The translations under genes and the position numbers were made by a program. From NCBI GenBank assembly GCA_004154925.1, contig QJNS01000076.1, positions 1 to 64,000 of the forward strand: a stretch of DNA of 64,000 nt, written 5' to 3'. Under the pieces are notes generated by a model. It was not told the origin of the DNA and made no database searches. It saw only the letters and a program-made list of their open reading frames with translations. Within the stretch, counting starts at the first letter, position 1. The number at the start of each line of letters is the position of its first letter. Shown one piece after another: positions 33,000 to 45,609 of the stretch. The DNA is from Monosporascus cannonballus. Lineage: Eukaryota; Ascomycota; Sordariomycetes; Xylariales.

Positions 33000-35900
33000 C
33001 AATATTTAATACTGTCAAAATATCAACCAGCATTTAGAAAACCCTTATTCAGCAGCTTTAGACTTAAATTCGGAAGCTAGAGAAAAAAGTTCGACAACTT
33101 AGGGCTATATCACCTGCCTAACCTTTTTTCGCCCGCATAAAACCTAAAAAGCCGGAATCCTACGATAAGAAAGGTAATTTTCAGATTTTCCTGATTTAGG
33201 CACAAATTTATTTTCGCTTTTTAAACCTTAATAATTTTGCGGATACAATTTTAACAATAAAAACATACCTAATAAAAAATGCGGTTAATTAATTTGAACC
33301 TATTATAAGAAATTTCCTGGAAATAAGAAAAACAAATAAGGAAAATTTTATTAATAAGATTTTTTTAATTTATACTAATTTCGAAAACAAAATGCGCGAT
33401 AATTTCGGTAATCCGGATAAAAAATGATTAACGGCTTAATAACTTTTGCAATTCCGATAAAAAGGACCTGCGTCCAAATATACCGTAATTTTCAAAAGTT
33501 TTGTAACTAAGGCTAAATGGGAAAATAATAAAGTTAATATTTTTATCAATATATTTTATAAAAGATTAAAGGATAATATTAAAAATAAGACTATTTAAAT
33601 TAAATAATTAATTACTTTAAACCAATATATTATAAAGGTAATTAAAATTAATAATCGATAATTTAAAAAACGATAAGGAAAAATAATAATATACCTTATA
33701 TTCGGAATATAAGTTTAACCAAAGGAAAAAATAAACTATACCCCTTATTTCTTATAAAACGGCGCTAGGACTTATAAAGTTCGGCGTTACTCATAAATAG
33801 GATTAAAGCTAGATTAAATGCTTTAATTACGGCAAAATAAGATATAAAACTTATAAATGCAAAAAATCTAAGAAATTACGATAAAATAACTAAATCTTTA
33901 TATCAGAAAAATAATCCAGAAATAATTAAAAAAACGATAACAAAATTATTAACATAATTTAAACTAAGTATATAACAAATTTATAACCAAAGGCTTAATA
34001 AAGATTATTACGATAAAAAATTTAACGAAAAATACGAAAAATTAAGAAGCTAACTTAATAAATATTACGAACATAATAAGAAACGTTATAAAGATGATTA
34101 TATAAATACCGAGATTAAATAAAAAAACTTTATCCCGGAATATCCGATTAATACAGTAAAATATATGCTATATATTGTCGACGACGAAAATATCCCGATT
34201 ATAAAAAATGAAAATAATATATTTATGTACGAATTACCCGAGTATATTATAAGGAATTCGATTTTTCAAATTATACCGAATATAACAAAAATGACGAATA
34301 ATAATATCGATAACTTCGAACTATAGCCCTAGGAAATATCTAATAATTGGCCGAAATAAAGAATTAACTTAAAGAAAAATAATGCCTGCAGGAAAACCTT
34401 TTTTATTATTATGGATAATGCAATTATTAAACGGAAAAAAAGTTAATTTAGCGTACAGCTAAGAAATATTATTAAAAAGTTATTACGGATCTTTATTTTT
34501 AATTAATATTTATAGCAAATCTTTAAAAAAGAAAAGTTATTAAGGAAAAAATACGTTAATTTATAAATATTTTCTGGAACGATAATTAAGATAACGTACA
34601 ATAAGATATAATCGCAAATATAAAAAAATAATTTATTCGATAAAAAAATTATAATAAAACCAAGAATAATTAATATGGTTCGAAGGAATAATACGCCGAT
34701 AATAACGTTAAATATAACAGCTTAATACGCTAAATAAAAAAACATAAGTAAAGTTCGATAAATTCAAATAAAAATTAAAAAAAGTTACTTATATAAAAGC
34801 CGCAAAATAACGAAACCCAGAGGAATTAAAAGGAATTTTTAAAAAAGGCTTTAAATGCAATAATAAGAAACGTTAACGACTTTATTATTTTAAATATACG
34901 AATCGGAATATATTAATATATCGCAATAATAAATTACGGAATTCTAGGCGGAAATTATATTATATCAAATATAATTAACGAATTTAAATTATTATGGAAA
35001 TATAAGTTAAAATCTTATATAACAACGAATGCCGAAAATTAAGAATTCGCTTACGATAACGGGAAAAATCATACGCAAAATTAATTACCTTAAGATTTTT
35101 ATTTAAAAACGATACCAAATAATTAATTTCGATATCGTTTTATTCGGGAATTACGATATAATCTTAGGATTATTATAAATACGTTAATACAGAGTTTTGA
35201 TTAATAGCGGGACTGGCCAGGTAAAATTTATCTTATACTTTATTAATAAAAAAAAATTAAAATCTTAATATTCGATCGATAATAACAATAAATACAGGCA
35301 TAAGGATACGATAAAAACCTTATTACTTAAAGGAACAAAATATAAAAAAAATAAATATTAAAGAAAAATACGACGTATTGTTATTATTATTAAAGCAAAA
35401 TTAAAGCAAATAAATAACGATTTGGAATAAAAAAATAATAACCCCAGGAATTAGAAAATTTGATTAACATATTATTATAATATTACAGATACGAATAATT
35501 TTTCCAAAAAAAGTTCGATACCAAATTATTAAAATATAACGAATAAAATTACGAAATAATTTTCAAAAAAGGATTTTCGACAAAGTTTTACTTCATTTAT
35601 ATTTTTAGCGGAAATAAATTACGTATTTTTAAAAAATACCTGGAAGATCGGCTATAAAAAAGATAAATTCGACCTTCGAAATTATTAGCAAAATATGTTA
35701 TATTTTTCGTATTTAAAAAAAATAAAAAATTACGATTTATGGTTAATTACCGATAATTAAATAATATTATTATTAAAAATTAAATATTATTACCCTTAAT
35801 TACGGAAATAAAAAACCGATTTTATGGAGCCAAATAATTTATAATATTCGATTTTAAAAATAAATATAATTTTATTAGGATTAAAAAAGGATATAAATAA

Positions 35901-38285
35901 GAAATAATCTTTAAAACAAAATACGAAATATTTAAGTATTTGGTTATATTAATAGGATTTACGAACGTACTAATAACCTTTTAGCGGATAGTAAATTATA
36001 TATTACGAAAACACCTCGATATTTTCGTCGTTTGCTATCTCGACGATATTTTTATTTTTTGAAAATAAAAAAGGTATACGCAAAATATATTTATAAGGGT
36101 TTTTAAATTTTATAAAACATAAAGTTATTTGTTAATACAAAAAAAAATTAATTCCATATATAAAAAGTGGAATATTTAGAATATATTATTATCCTAGGAT
36201 ATATTAAGATAAATCTTAAGAAAATTATTATAATTATAAAATAATAAACGTTAAAAACAATTAAAAAGGTATAGGTATTTTTTGGATTCGTTAATTATTA
36301 TAAGAAATTTATTCGAAATTTTAGCAAAATAATTATACCTTTAATAAATTTTACGAAAAAAGAAAAAAAATTTAAATAAACGCCAGATACGGAAAAAGCA
36401 TTTCAGGATATTAAGAATACGATTACCAGCAAGCCAGCATTAATTATATACGATCCGAGCTGCCTTATTAAATTAAAAACCGATATTTCGAATTACGTAT
36501 TAGATGTAATAATTGGATAACGAAATAATTAAGGCAAATTGCGCTTTATTGTGTTTTTTTCGTATAAATTAAAAGAAGCCGAATTTAATTACGGTATTTT
36601 AAATAAGGAATTTATGGCCATTATTATAATATTTCGAAAATTTAGATATTTCCTAAAGGAAAACTTATACCAAGTTAAGGTTTATACGGATTATTAAAAT
36701 CTTATCCGATTTATTATAACCAGGGAACTTATAAGATAATAATTAAGATATGCAGAAAAATTGGCGAATTTTGATTTCGTTATTATTTATAAAAAAGGAT
36801 TAAAGAATAATAAAACAAACGTTTTAAATACGTAACCAAACTTTAAAAAAAATTGGTTAAAGTTAGCCATATAATTTTTGATATTATTACAAAAAAATAT
36901 TTATACTTACGATAAATTGCGATAATTCGGGCAATACCTATTAATATATATTAAAAAATTTAATAATATAATAACAATTTTTCAGAAAACCAAAAAATAA
37001 ATAAGATATAAATTCCAGAAAAATATTAGAAAAATCTAATACAAGAAATATACGAATATTAATTATATAAATATCTAAGGATCCATAAAACCCTAAAATA
37101 ATTTTAATATATATTTTTTTTAAAATAAAATTAACGGTATAAAAATTATACGGTAATGCGATATTTATGCTAAAGTAAAGGCTCGACGACATAAGCCATA
37201 CGAAAAGTTACAGCCATTATTAGTCGCAAAATAACTATAATATTTAATTATATTTAACTTTATTACCAAACTTTTTATATTAGAAAATCTAGTTACAGGA
37301 ATATATTACGATAGTATTTTCGTAACCGTTAACCGATTTACGAAATTTTTTTTATTTTTTACCATATTATAAAAACATAAATATTAAATAATTAGCATAT
37401 ATTTTTTTAAACATATTTTCAATATATACGGATTATTAATAAAAATTATATTAAATAAAGGATTAATATTTGCATTTAAGTTTTGGCAAGGTTTAATGAT
37501 ATAAATTGGCCTAAATTATAAATTATTTAATATATTTAAACCTTAGATAAATAAATAAATAAAACGAATAAATTAAACTTTAAAAATTTACTTACGATAT
37601 TATATTAATTACGAATAAAATAATTAAGTTAAAAAATTATTAATTGCATAATTAATTTATAATACCAATTATTATAAAAACATTAAGATAATACCTATAA
37701 ACGCAAATTTTGGTTTTATTCCAGAAATTTATAAAAAAGTATGTAATAATAGTCCAATTAATATTAAAGCAATTTTTACGTTAAAATAACTATGACAGCT
37801 GTATTAAAAAATAAAGATAAAATTAAAATTCGTACGAAATTAAATAAATAAGTATTATAACCAAAAAAAGTTAAAGGAATTAACCTTCGAAAAAGGGGAA
37901 ATAGTTTTCCTAATTACCAAAAATATTCAGATAAAAAAACCTAGTAAAAAACTCGATCTCAAATATATCGATCCATATAAAATTACCAAGAAAATCTCAA
38001 AAAATAATTACCAACTGGAATTTCCACCAAAAATTAAATTCTATTTAATTTTTTATATTTTTTATTCGAATTAACAGCAAATATAATTAAAGTATATATA
38101 GCATAAGGCAATATAAAAATAGAAAACGAATAAGTATATAAAATAAAGAAAATCTTTAATATGCGAAAACAAAACGAATTTACTTAATATCTAATTAAAT
38201 GAAAAAATACCCAGATTCCGAAAATACCTAGGAACCTGTCAAAAACCTTATTAACGCTTAACGCCTACTAAAGAACTTTTACTAA
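33000..38285 (+). pseudogene. gag-pol of gypsy element 1
   Basis: The reading frame is full of TAA/TAG but its domains are ordered as in gypsy. Gag is at about 33.1-34.8 kb and a zinc-knuckle region at about 34.84-34.9 kb. Protease follows near 35.1 kb, then reverse transcriptase with the catalytic YLDD at 36036-36047 followed by IFIF. RNase H lies at about 36.4-36.8 kb and integrase near 37.2-37.8 kb. A C-terminal chromodomain spans about 38137-38285, reading NMRKQNEFT, a stop, YLIK, then KYPDSENT, a stop, EPVKNLINA. The chromodomain places the element among chromoviruses, which target heterochromatin. It cannot make an active protein. Confidence 0.8.
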
Positions 38286-38640
38286 TAACGACGGGCACGT
38301 CCTAATTAAAAGTCGACCAGTTAATAGCCGGGATATCGGGCCAATCGGCCGCGGCCTGCATTAACGTAATAGCTGTAATGGCGGCCTCTAACTATTCTTG
38401 TTCCTTTTTGAAACGTTCGAATTCCTTTATTACTTCCGCACCTTAAATATCACGACGAAATATTTCGATTCCTTGTTAACGAAAAACTTTTTCTGTTTTC
38501 GCAAATGATTTAAGTAATTAAATAATTTTTTAAGATGTTATTAAGCCTTTAAAAGTTTTTCCTCGGTAATACGTTTTTTAATTCCAAACGGTCTTTTTTA
38601 ATAATTAATTTCCGGTATTTAAATTCGGAAAAACTAAAAA
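38251..38640 (-). pseudogene. antisense coding relic between pol and the 3' LTR
   Basis: On the minus strand a frame with few stops reads a helical, charged segment (KEFERFKKEQE, then EAAITAITLMQAAADWPDIP and AINWSTFN) and ends at a TAA (38251-38253). Its end overlaps the end of the chromodomain on the other strand. It resembles the coiled C-terminal tail of a fungal protein, possibly a Fot/pogo transposase tail, but I cannot identify it. It may be an antisense extra ORF of the retroelement. Confidence 0.35.
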
Positions 38641-38931
38641 GATTATAAGGACTTCCGTAAACGGTATAAAAAATATATTTCCTTAAATTGCGATAAGTTT
38701 TATAAATTTTGTTTTTAAATTTGCAGTAGGAATAAAAAGTATTTAAGGATATAATAAAATTAAGGCGGTTAATCCGTTCTGAAAAAACGAAAGCGTTAAT
38801 ATGTTTACGAAATCTGAACTTTTTAATATAACCCGATATAATAAGTATAAAGAAAAAAAGGTTACTTATTAAAAATTAACAAACGAATAATTTGATCTTT
38901 AGGGACAAAGATCCTGGAAAAGGGGAGATCG

Positions 38932-39357
38932 TATTATAACTTAACGGTTTTGGTTTTTGAAAACGGTCGGAATCCTGAAAAACCAGGCCCCGACCCAGCC
39001 AAGAAGTTACGTAACTGGCTTAAAGAGCTTAAGGGCCCTGATTGATTAAAAGGGCTTGAGCCGGATAAGCACCAGAAGGGGCTTAAGGGGGCTTAAGGGG
39101 ATTTAACTGGAAAAGTATCGTTAAGCCGTAATAAACACCTTAAGCCAGAACGAAAATATATACGCTCGTTATTCCATAGTTTAGATAGCTTTAACTTATA
39201 ACATTTATCAATATTAATCGTTTGTTATAAGGTATTCCCCGTATTAAAAGATATGATATATTACTGTATTTATTGCTCAGATTCCTACGATATTCCTGCT
39301 AACATAAACCCGTCGACTTAAGGTTTAATAGTTGGTTAAACCTTATAGGCCGTCACA
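38932..39357 (+). repeat. 3' LTR of gypsy element 1
   Basis: 426 bp, ends CACA followed by the AGTTA duplication. Starts TATTATAAC, where the 5' copy has TGTTATGAC. Confidence 0.92.
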
Positions 39358-39362
39358 AGTTA

Positions 39363-40557
39363 TTAAATAGAGGAACCGATTTAACGCGGACGAAATCGGA
39401 ATAATAAAAGGCATAAGCGAAAATTGTTTCGTCCTTAAAAAAGCCTTTAAGAAAAATATTTTTTTAAAGAATACTTTTAAAAGGGGATAAATTATTATAA
39501 TCGTTTGTATTAATGTTAACGGGTAATCGCTACCGTTTTTTGTGATTTTCAACGGCGTTAACGTATAATAATAATGGTTCTTTAATTCGAACAATAAAGC
39601 ATACGAAAGCTGGTATTTTACCATATTAAAAAACGGCTAGATTAATAACGAAATCGGCTTAAAATAATTTCGCGAAATCTTTATTTTTTATATTAAGCCC
39701 GAAAACCTAAACGAATAAAAGTTATTAGTAATTAATGGCCACAAAAATTATATTACCGAGGAATTTATGTAAATATGTTTTTAAAATAAAATATATATTA
39801 TTTTCTTACTTACTTATATTTCCCATATTTTCCAGCTTTTTAATATAAGTATATTCGTTATCTTAAAACGTAAATACCGTTATTAATTCCGTAAACGTTA
39901 TTACGGACGGGCTTCCGAAATTATAAACAAAATTAACTTTTTTTGGGCGTTTACGAAAGCGTAATAAGAAGTTATAATAAGCTTGGAATATATCATAAAA
40001 GGTTAGGAAATAATAGGTTTACGTTTTATTAATAAAGTGAAAGTATTAAATAATAAATACGTTAAAGAAAAAAGGGAAATAATAAATATATTTATCCGAA
40101 AATTAATTTTTACCCCAGAATAACTTGACTTTTTATCCCAAATAATTGCTTTAAGTATTAAAATATTTGAATTATTTAAGGAATTAACTTAGATCGAAAA
40201 AGCCCTGATATAAGTTAATCCAGTTTACGGAAATTTTACCGTACGCCTTTTATTCCACAAGTTCGCCAAAGTTTTTAACGATAAAACCGCTAAACTCTTT
40301 ATTACCGAAGTTCTTAATAGGCAAATAATTGCAGCCCTTAAAAAAGCGAAACTTAAAAAATATAAGAAAGTACAGCCCGAACCTAATAAAAATTTCGTAA
40401 AAATGATCTCGGTCAGGAAGGTAAAGGTAGGGCGGAAGGCCCCTGCGAAAGGACGTTTTACCGTTACTCGGCAAAATCAACAGGAAACCGAGCTTTCCGG
40501 AAGCAACGAAGATAACGAGGTGGAAACGGATTATATTATTATACGGTCTACTTAGTA
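39363..40557 (+). pseudogene. pogo/Fot transposase, C-terminal (DDE) remnant
   Basis: Continues the transposase after the gypsy insertion. The catalytic domain is recognisable through stops: FNADEIGI (first Asp region), CINVNG..LPFFVIFNGV, NGWINNEIGL (with TGG now TAG) and LLVINGHKNY, where the second catalytic Asp reads Asn, a G-to-A change. A basic C-terminal stretch follows to about 40557. The enzyme is clearly dead. Confidence 0.75.
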
Positions 40558-40641
40558 TGGAATTAATTGATAAAGTGGCTGTTAAGATATTGTTATTTGA
40601 ATAAAGAGGTTATTGTGGCGATGGCTTCAAAATTGGGTGGA

Positions 40642-40678
40642 GCGTTGATGGGGTGGAGCGCGGATGGGGGGGTCATCT
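40642..40678 (-). repeat. right terminal inverted repeat of the pogo-type element
   Basis: 37 bp perfect inverted copy of 31916-31952, followed by the TA duplication at 40679-40680. Confidence 0.95.
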
Positions 40679-43155
40679 TATGGTTAACCTACAAGCCGGC
40701 CACCCCAACTGGTCAACCAGAGAGATTTCCCACGGACCTATGTCGATACTAACAAATACAACTAGCTATGATAAAACAACGTCGGAAAATAACAGCCAAG
40801 CGGAATGAAGCTAATCCACGCTACATTCAGGATGCTAGAGCCTTTCTTTCTTCGCACGCGGTATGGCCACTTTTAGCGGCGTTGTTTGTATGATAAATTC
40901 ATACGGGGTTGGCTGATTAATATTAGATTGTATGGTATAGACCTTTTCATATGCTCGGCCTAGTAAGATGGCATTTGTGTTTGATTTGCTTATACCTAAC
41001 ATTTGAATATCGAAACGACTGATCCCTTGGAGCCCCAAAAACCACGTTAGGAACTAGGACTCCCTTTTTCTTCAGAAGCCCTGAAATCATTACAGTAAAA
41101 GATGCGGAGTATGACTGTCCACTCTAATGCATATAGAGGAGGGAGGGTGGTTAAGAGGAGGAATTTGAGTAGTGCATGTCGACTGAATCTATTAATGCGT
41201 ACTCCTATGAATAGACCCTAATAGTACGAGCTGAAGCAGGTTTGTCGCCCCCGTCCTATGACCCCTAGCCGTAGCTCGGCCTAAGAAGCCGGTTCAATGG
41301 CAGCAAAATGACCTGACGTACCAGCGTCACTATTGACCCCTGCCGTAGCCTTTGATCTTTCGCGATGTATCCACCACACAAATACACCATGTAGAAACTA
41401 TGCGTCATGTTAATGAGACAGGATTGAAAGATCCTATGAATCCGCCGGTGACCCTCACAGTAGTCATCGTAGGGGCTTAGAGCCCAAATACGATATGCCC
41501 CTGCAGACGGTGTGTGAGAAAGGGTGTTATATTTTTGATGTATCGAAGCTCTAAATTCCCAACAACAACTGGAAAATTCAGGGCTATATATATACACGAA
41601 TAAATGGATTATTAAGCGTATCATTCCATTATTAATCAGTATGAAAACGAATAGAAGATAATGAAAGGATTTTTTATTTCGGAAGCGTATAGGGGTAGAC
41701 CCACTTTTCCGGATCCGGATTCCTAGACGGTGTTTCTTTCTTGGGAAACGGGCTCCGTCAGCACCTTGATCGAAGGGTCTCCGCCACTTTTGGCGTACTG
41801 TCCATAACGCCCCGCCCGCCAAAGAGGCCTGCCCTTGGTTTAAGTGTTTAGAGGGGAGGACGCTGTTGCTCCCTTATTCGAAACATTTATAGTATCGAAG
41901 CTGATCCAAATATTCAAATGAGACCTTGATGCACAGGAGATATTCCTTTTAGCATTACACTCAGTAAGTTATCCGAACTCAAACGCCTTTGCCTCGCGAC
42001 CGGGAGTCTCGAACCCTGCACAGTAATTGTGTTAACCACAACAAACAACTTCACGATGCGTCAGTCGATGGAATCCATACACAGCATGTTAGGCAAGCCC
42101 AGAAGACAGTTCGAAAATATAGATCTACTCGAGTCTCTCATGGGTGATGTTATGAAAGCGACAAACGGTTAGTGTCTTTAGTGCTGCTAAAACCATCAAT
42201 TTCTAGATATGGGACCGTCGACGAACCTGTCGCTAGGCGCACTAGCTCTCGGTGAGCCGGGACGTCCCGCCCGTTACCGTTCCGCATCGGAAAAACCTCC
42301 TTTTCCGAGTAGCCCACTGGCAGTGGTTTCCCAAAGGGCAAAGACCATAGCAGCACCCGCGCTCAGCACTGGACTGAAGGCTCTGTTTCAAGCTTCCGTG
42401 GCGCTTGGCTCGAAATCACGAGCATCGCCAGTCATTGGAGCGCTTACTACCCGCACTGTTACGTAGAGTCCAACCACGCACCACCTCCCATGGACTCATG
42501 GCTCTGGTCAATGTCAGCCGGCGCAAACCCCAATATATAATAGTTCACGCTCAAGATCTCCGGGATCGATCGCGGAGATCCAGTCCCCGATCACAGAGTC
42601 GCAAGGACATCAAGCCTTTCATCGGCGGAACCCCTATCAATTATCATCGCCGTCTTCCCACTCGGGGTGAACTTACGCCCCAGATAATGGTGCTCTGCTA
42701 CGGTCACTAGTTAGTGAACAAACAGAGAGTAGCAGTGGCCGCACGAGGGAAATCCCTGTCGCAGCTCTTCGTCTACCAGCCTAAGGCCGTGATGCTGCCA
42801 CTAGAGAGCCAAGCGGTATTATACGAGCTCGACGGTTTGCACGCCGACGGAGGTTGAAGCATCTCGACCTCAGTAGGGATTCATGTCCCATTCACGGACA
42901 TGTAGCAACGCAACTCCGTTCAGCGAAGATCAGACAGATCCTGAGGGAGTCCGTGTCACACCGTGGCTGCCCGAGCCCCGAAGCCGGAGATACGAGGTGG
43001 AGTGGGCAGCAGGATGATGATCAGGATCCGGATGTTTCAAGAGACGCTGTTTGAGAGCTGGTCAAGATCTAAAATCGTGTGATCCCAGGTGACGACGGCA
43101 CCCGGCCGGGCATACAACTCCCAGGAGTATTCTTTGTTAGTTACCTCCCCTGGAC
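40679..43155. other. 2.5 kb balanced-GC island between transposon blocks
   Basis: This stretch has the composition of the gene-rich part and no RIP signature, but no gene is recognised. A minus-strand frame of 185 codons (41265-41822) shows no motif. At about 41990-42050 the minus strand has tRNA-like A-box (TGGTTAACAC) and B-box (GGTTCGAGACTCC) words too close together for a real tRNA. Confidence 0.35.
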
Positions 43156-43536
43156 TAGAGTGAGGGAGGAACCACCCATCGAAAATTACCTAGGGCCCAC
43201 GGGTACCCGCGGGTTTTGTCAAAGACCTATTAAACTTATCGCTATAAAAAATTAAAAACAATAATATTAAAATATAATAATATATTCTGATTATATATTA
43301 ACGTTAAAATATATAAAAAAATTAATTAAAAATAAAAAAATAAAAAAATGTTAAATAGCATAGTTTGACCAAATAAATAATCGTAATATTAAAACGAAAA
43401 CTTGAAAAATAATTTTGAAATAATCATGAAAAAATCGCCGCGAAGAACCCAATGGGTCCTTTGCAAATCTGATGGGTACCCGCGGGTACCCACTAACTTG
43501 GATAAGTAGTAGATAGGTACCCATTCCCTCACCCTA
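43156..43536. mobile_element. hAT-type miniature inverted-repeat element
   Basis: 381 bp flanked by a perfect 8 bp duplication CCCTGGAC (43148-43155 and 43537-43544). Its ends are short imperfect inverted repeats TAGAGTGAGGGA and TAGGGTGAGGGA. Both subterminal regions carry GGGTACCCGCGGGT. The interior is AT-rich and non-coding. 8 bp duplications and a TAGGG-like terminus are typical of hAT elements. Confidence 0.85.
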
Positions 43537-43544
43537 CCCTGGAC

Positions 43545-43879
43545 CACCATATGCCGTATAAGGCTAGAATGTAGACTCTAAAGGAAATTTTATGGAATAT
43601 AAATTGGCATTTCGGCCAAGATCAATCTTCGTCAGTTTGCAATAGCCGCAAGGACTGGCAAAACAATCGGAGCATGTTTACTCCCACACAAATTTGGATG
43701 AGATTCTGCCTGATCCCCACGGTGGACCTGGTGGAGATAACTAACAGAGAATACCCCTGGGGGTTGTAATCCCATATCTGCTTAGTTGAAGTTTAGTTGA
43801 ACTACAATATGGAGGCCTAGAGACTGATTTGTTAAGCGGTCTTTTAGGGAAAAGAAACTTTGATAATGATGGTGCCAAG
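43545..43879. other. short unique-looking spacer
   Basis: 335 bp between the hAT-type element and the first LTR of the AT-rich stack. No gene seen. Confidence 0.4.
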
Positions 43880-44241
43880 TGTGACGGCTAGGTAGTTTAA
43901 CCAGCTATCAAACCTAAGTCGTACGGGTTTATGTTGGCAGAAATATCGTGGAGATTTTGAAAAATAGATATAGTAATTTGTTACGTTTCGTAATATTAAG
44001 GGTACTTTAGATAACGAAGTTATATTGCAAATTAAAATTACTTAAATTAGAGAAATAATAAACGTATTCATGCTTAATCCTGATTTTCATTATATTTAGG
44101 ATTTGCTAAGCTTATTAACTATTTTCGTGATCTAGGATTTGCCAGATTTGTCAGCGATTTTCGCGATTACGTGATTTTGGAATGTTCTTATTTTCTTTAA
44201 TTATTTCTGGTCGTGCTAAGTACGTTGGATGGAGTATGATA
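43880..44241 (-). repeat. LTR of gypsy element 2
   Basis: Starts TGTGACGGCTAGGTAGTTTAACC, shortened here as the first 23 bases are shared in pattern with 56913 on. Next to it inward is TTTTTTTCTTC, a purine tract on the minus strand, as expected beside a 3' LTR. It also resembles the reverse complement of the LTR end of gypsy element 1. Confidence 0.7.
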
Positions 44242-45415
44242 CGATCTTTTTTTTCTTCGGATTTTTGTTCCGAAAATTAATTTGTATGTATTTATCTCAA
44301 AAAATAATTTTTTAAAATAAAATCGCGCATCATAATTCATTATTAATTGCTATTTTATCGGTTGATTTTTGTTAAATAAGGCCTTATTTATGTTACAAAT
44401 AACGAAAATTTAAATGCAAATTGTTTAAAAGAGATTTTTCTCGTTATTTTTTATATGTATATTATTAGCAAGTTAATTATAACGTTTATAGTTTTAATCC
44501 GTCATAGTTGTAAAACATTATCGTTTAATATCGTAAGTTTAAGAAATATTTAAAGATTATCATAAAAGTTAAAAAACTTGCTAAGGTTTATATTTGTTGT
44601 ATTTAGATGTCTAAAAATTATTATATAATAAAATAATAAAAGCTGTTTCTCATAGTGTTGATAATTTAGAAAAACTAGAAAACCTAGAACGTAAAAAGTA
44701 AGTAACGGCTGCGAAACTCGTAACGGTACCGTTTATTATTTTTGCCGACTGGTTTTTTTTATTAATTTTACCGATTAATTATTCATTAATTATAAAGTTG
44801 TCGACCTTATTAACTTTAGTATTGTCGGTAAAAGATCCGTAAGAGGTGTTAGATATTTATGAGATTTTTAGCTAGTTTTTAAATGTTTTTAAAGTTCGAA
44901 TGTTTTTTTATTTACTTAGATATTAAGTTTATTTTTTATATCGAAAATATTTTTTTATTTCATATGTAGTTTTATCCTTTATTTTTATATTATTTCGTCC
45001 CGTATTAATTGTAAAAGTATTTGCTATTAAATTAAATAAGGAAATATAAAATATTAAATAAAGTTTAACTTTAAATAGAAGTTCTAGTTAGTAATTATTT
45101 TTATGATTTCTTTTAATAATTTTATATAGATTAATATTTTTGAAATGGAGTTTTTTATTAGAGTTTTTTATTTATATATTTTTTGTAACGAAGTAAATTA
45201 TTTTTCCTTTTTAAAAAGTTAATTTCTTTAAATTTCTTTTAGTTATAACATTTATTTATTTAATTACGTACGAATTTTATTTTTAATTTTATTTTTGGTA
45301 TAGGTGCTTAAGTTATTTCGACGTAAATATTATTTTGACGTTAATAAGTTCGTTATATATATATTTTTATAAATATTTAGTACAAAATTAAAATTCGAAT
45401 TTATTAAAATTATTT

Positions 45416-45609
45416 TGTCACAGTTCTAAGTGGCATCTAGTAGGTATATAGGGCAGAACAAGGCGGTCAGTGCTCGAGCTGACAACGTTCTACTTTTAGT
45501 GGTGTAATGGCTACGTTCTTATTCTTGTGCCGTAACAGTTTGTCAGCTCGAGCACTAACCGCCTTGTTCTGCTCTATATACCTACTAGGTACCACTTGGG
45601 ACTGTGACA
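45416..45609. mobile_element. 194 bp foldback element
   Basis: Two arms of 70 bp (45416-45485 and 45540-45609) are inverted copies with about six differences, around a 54 bp spacer. Ends are TGTCACAG and CTGTGACA. ATTT flanks both sides (45412-45415 and 45610-45613), a possible 4 bp duplication. It is GC-richer than its surroundings and so probably younger. No coding capacity. Confidence 0.85.

Larger units (their letters stand above)
32534..39357 (+). mobile_element. Ty3/gypsy chromovirus-type LTR retrotransposon, RIP-decayed
   Basis: Two 426 bp LTRs (32534-32959 and 38932-39357) are flanked by the 5 bp duplication AGTTA (32529-32533 and 39358-39362). The 5' LTR begins TG; its end and the start of the 3' LTR are TA where TG/CA is expected, consistent with C-to-T change. 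A purine tract precedes the 3' LTR (GGAAAAGGGGAGATC). It inserted into the transposase of the pogo-type element. It has gag and pol remnants in plus orientation and a chromodomain. Confidence 0.92.
31916..40678 (+). mobile_element. Fot/pogo-type DNA transposon, interrupted by a gypsy element
   Basis: The ends are perfect 37 bp inverted repeats beginning AGATGACCCCCCCATCC, flanked by TA on both sides (31914-31915 and 40679-40680), as for Tc1/mariner-superfamily insertions. Between them lies a decayed transposase split by a 6.8 kb LTR retrotransposon. Without that insert the transposon is about 1.93 kb, the usual size of Fot/pogo elements. The interior is rich in TAA/TAG from C-to-T change. Confidence 0.9.

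Noticed and set aside
41265..41822. 185-codon minus-strand frame
   Set aside because: No motif, poor codon coherence, no splice partners; treated as chance.
41985..42055. tRNA-like A-box and B-box words on the minus strand
   Set aside because: The boxes are too close to leave room for an anticodon arm, and the acceptor and T stems do not pair properly. At most a degenerate tRNA-derived repeat.
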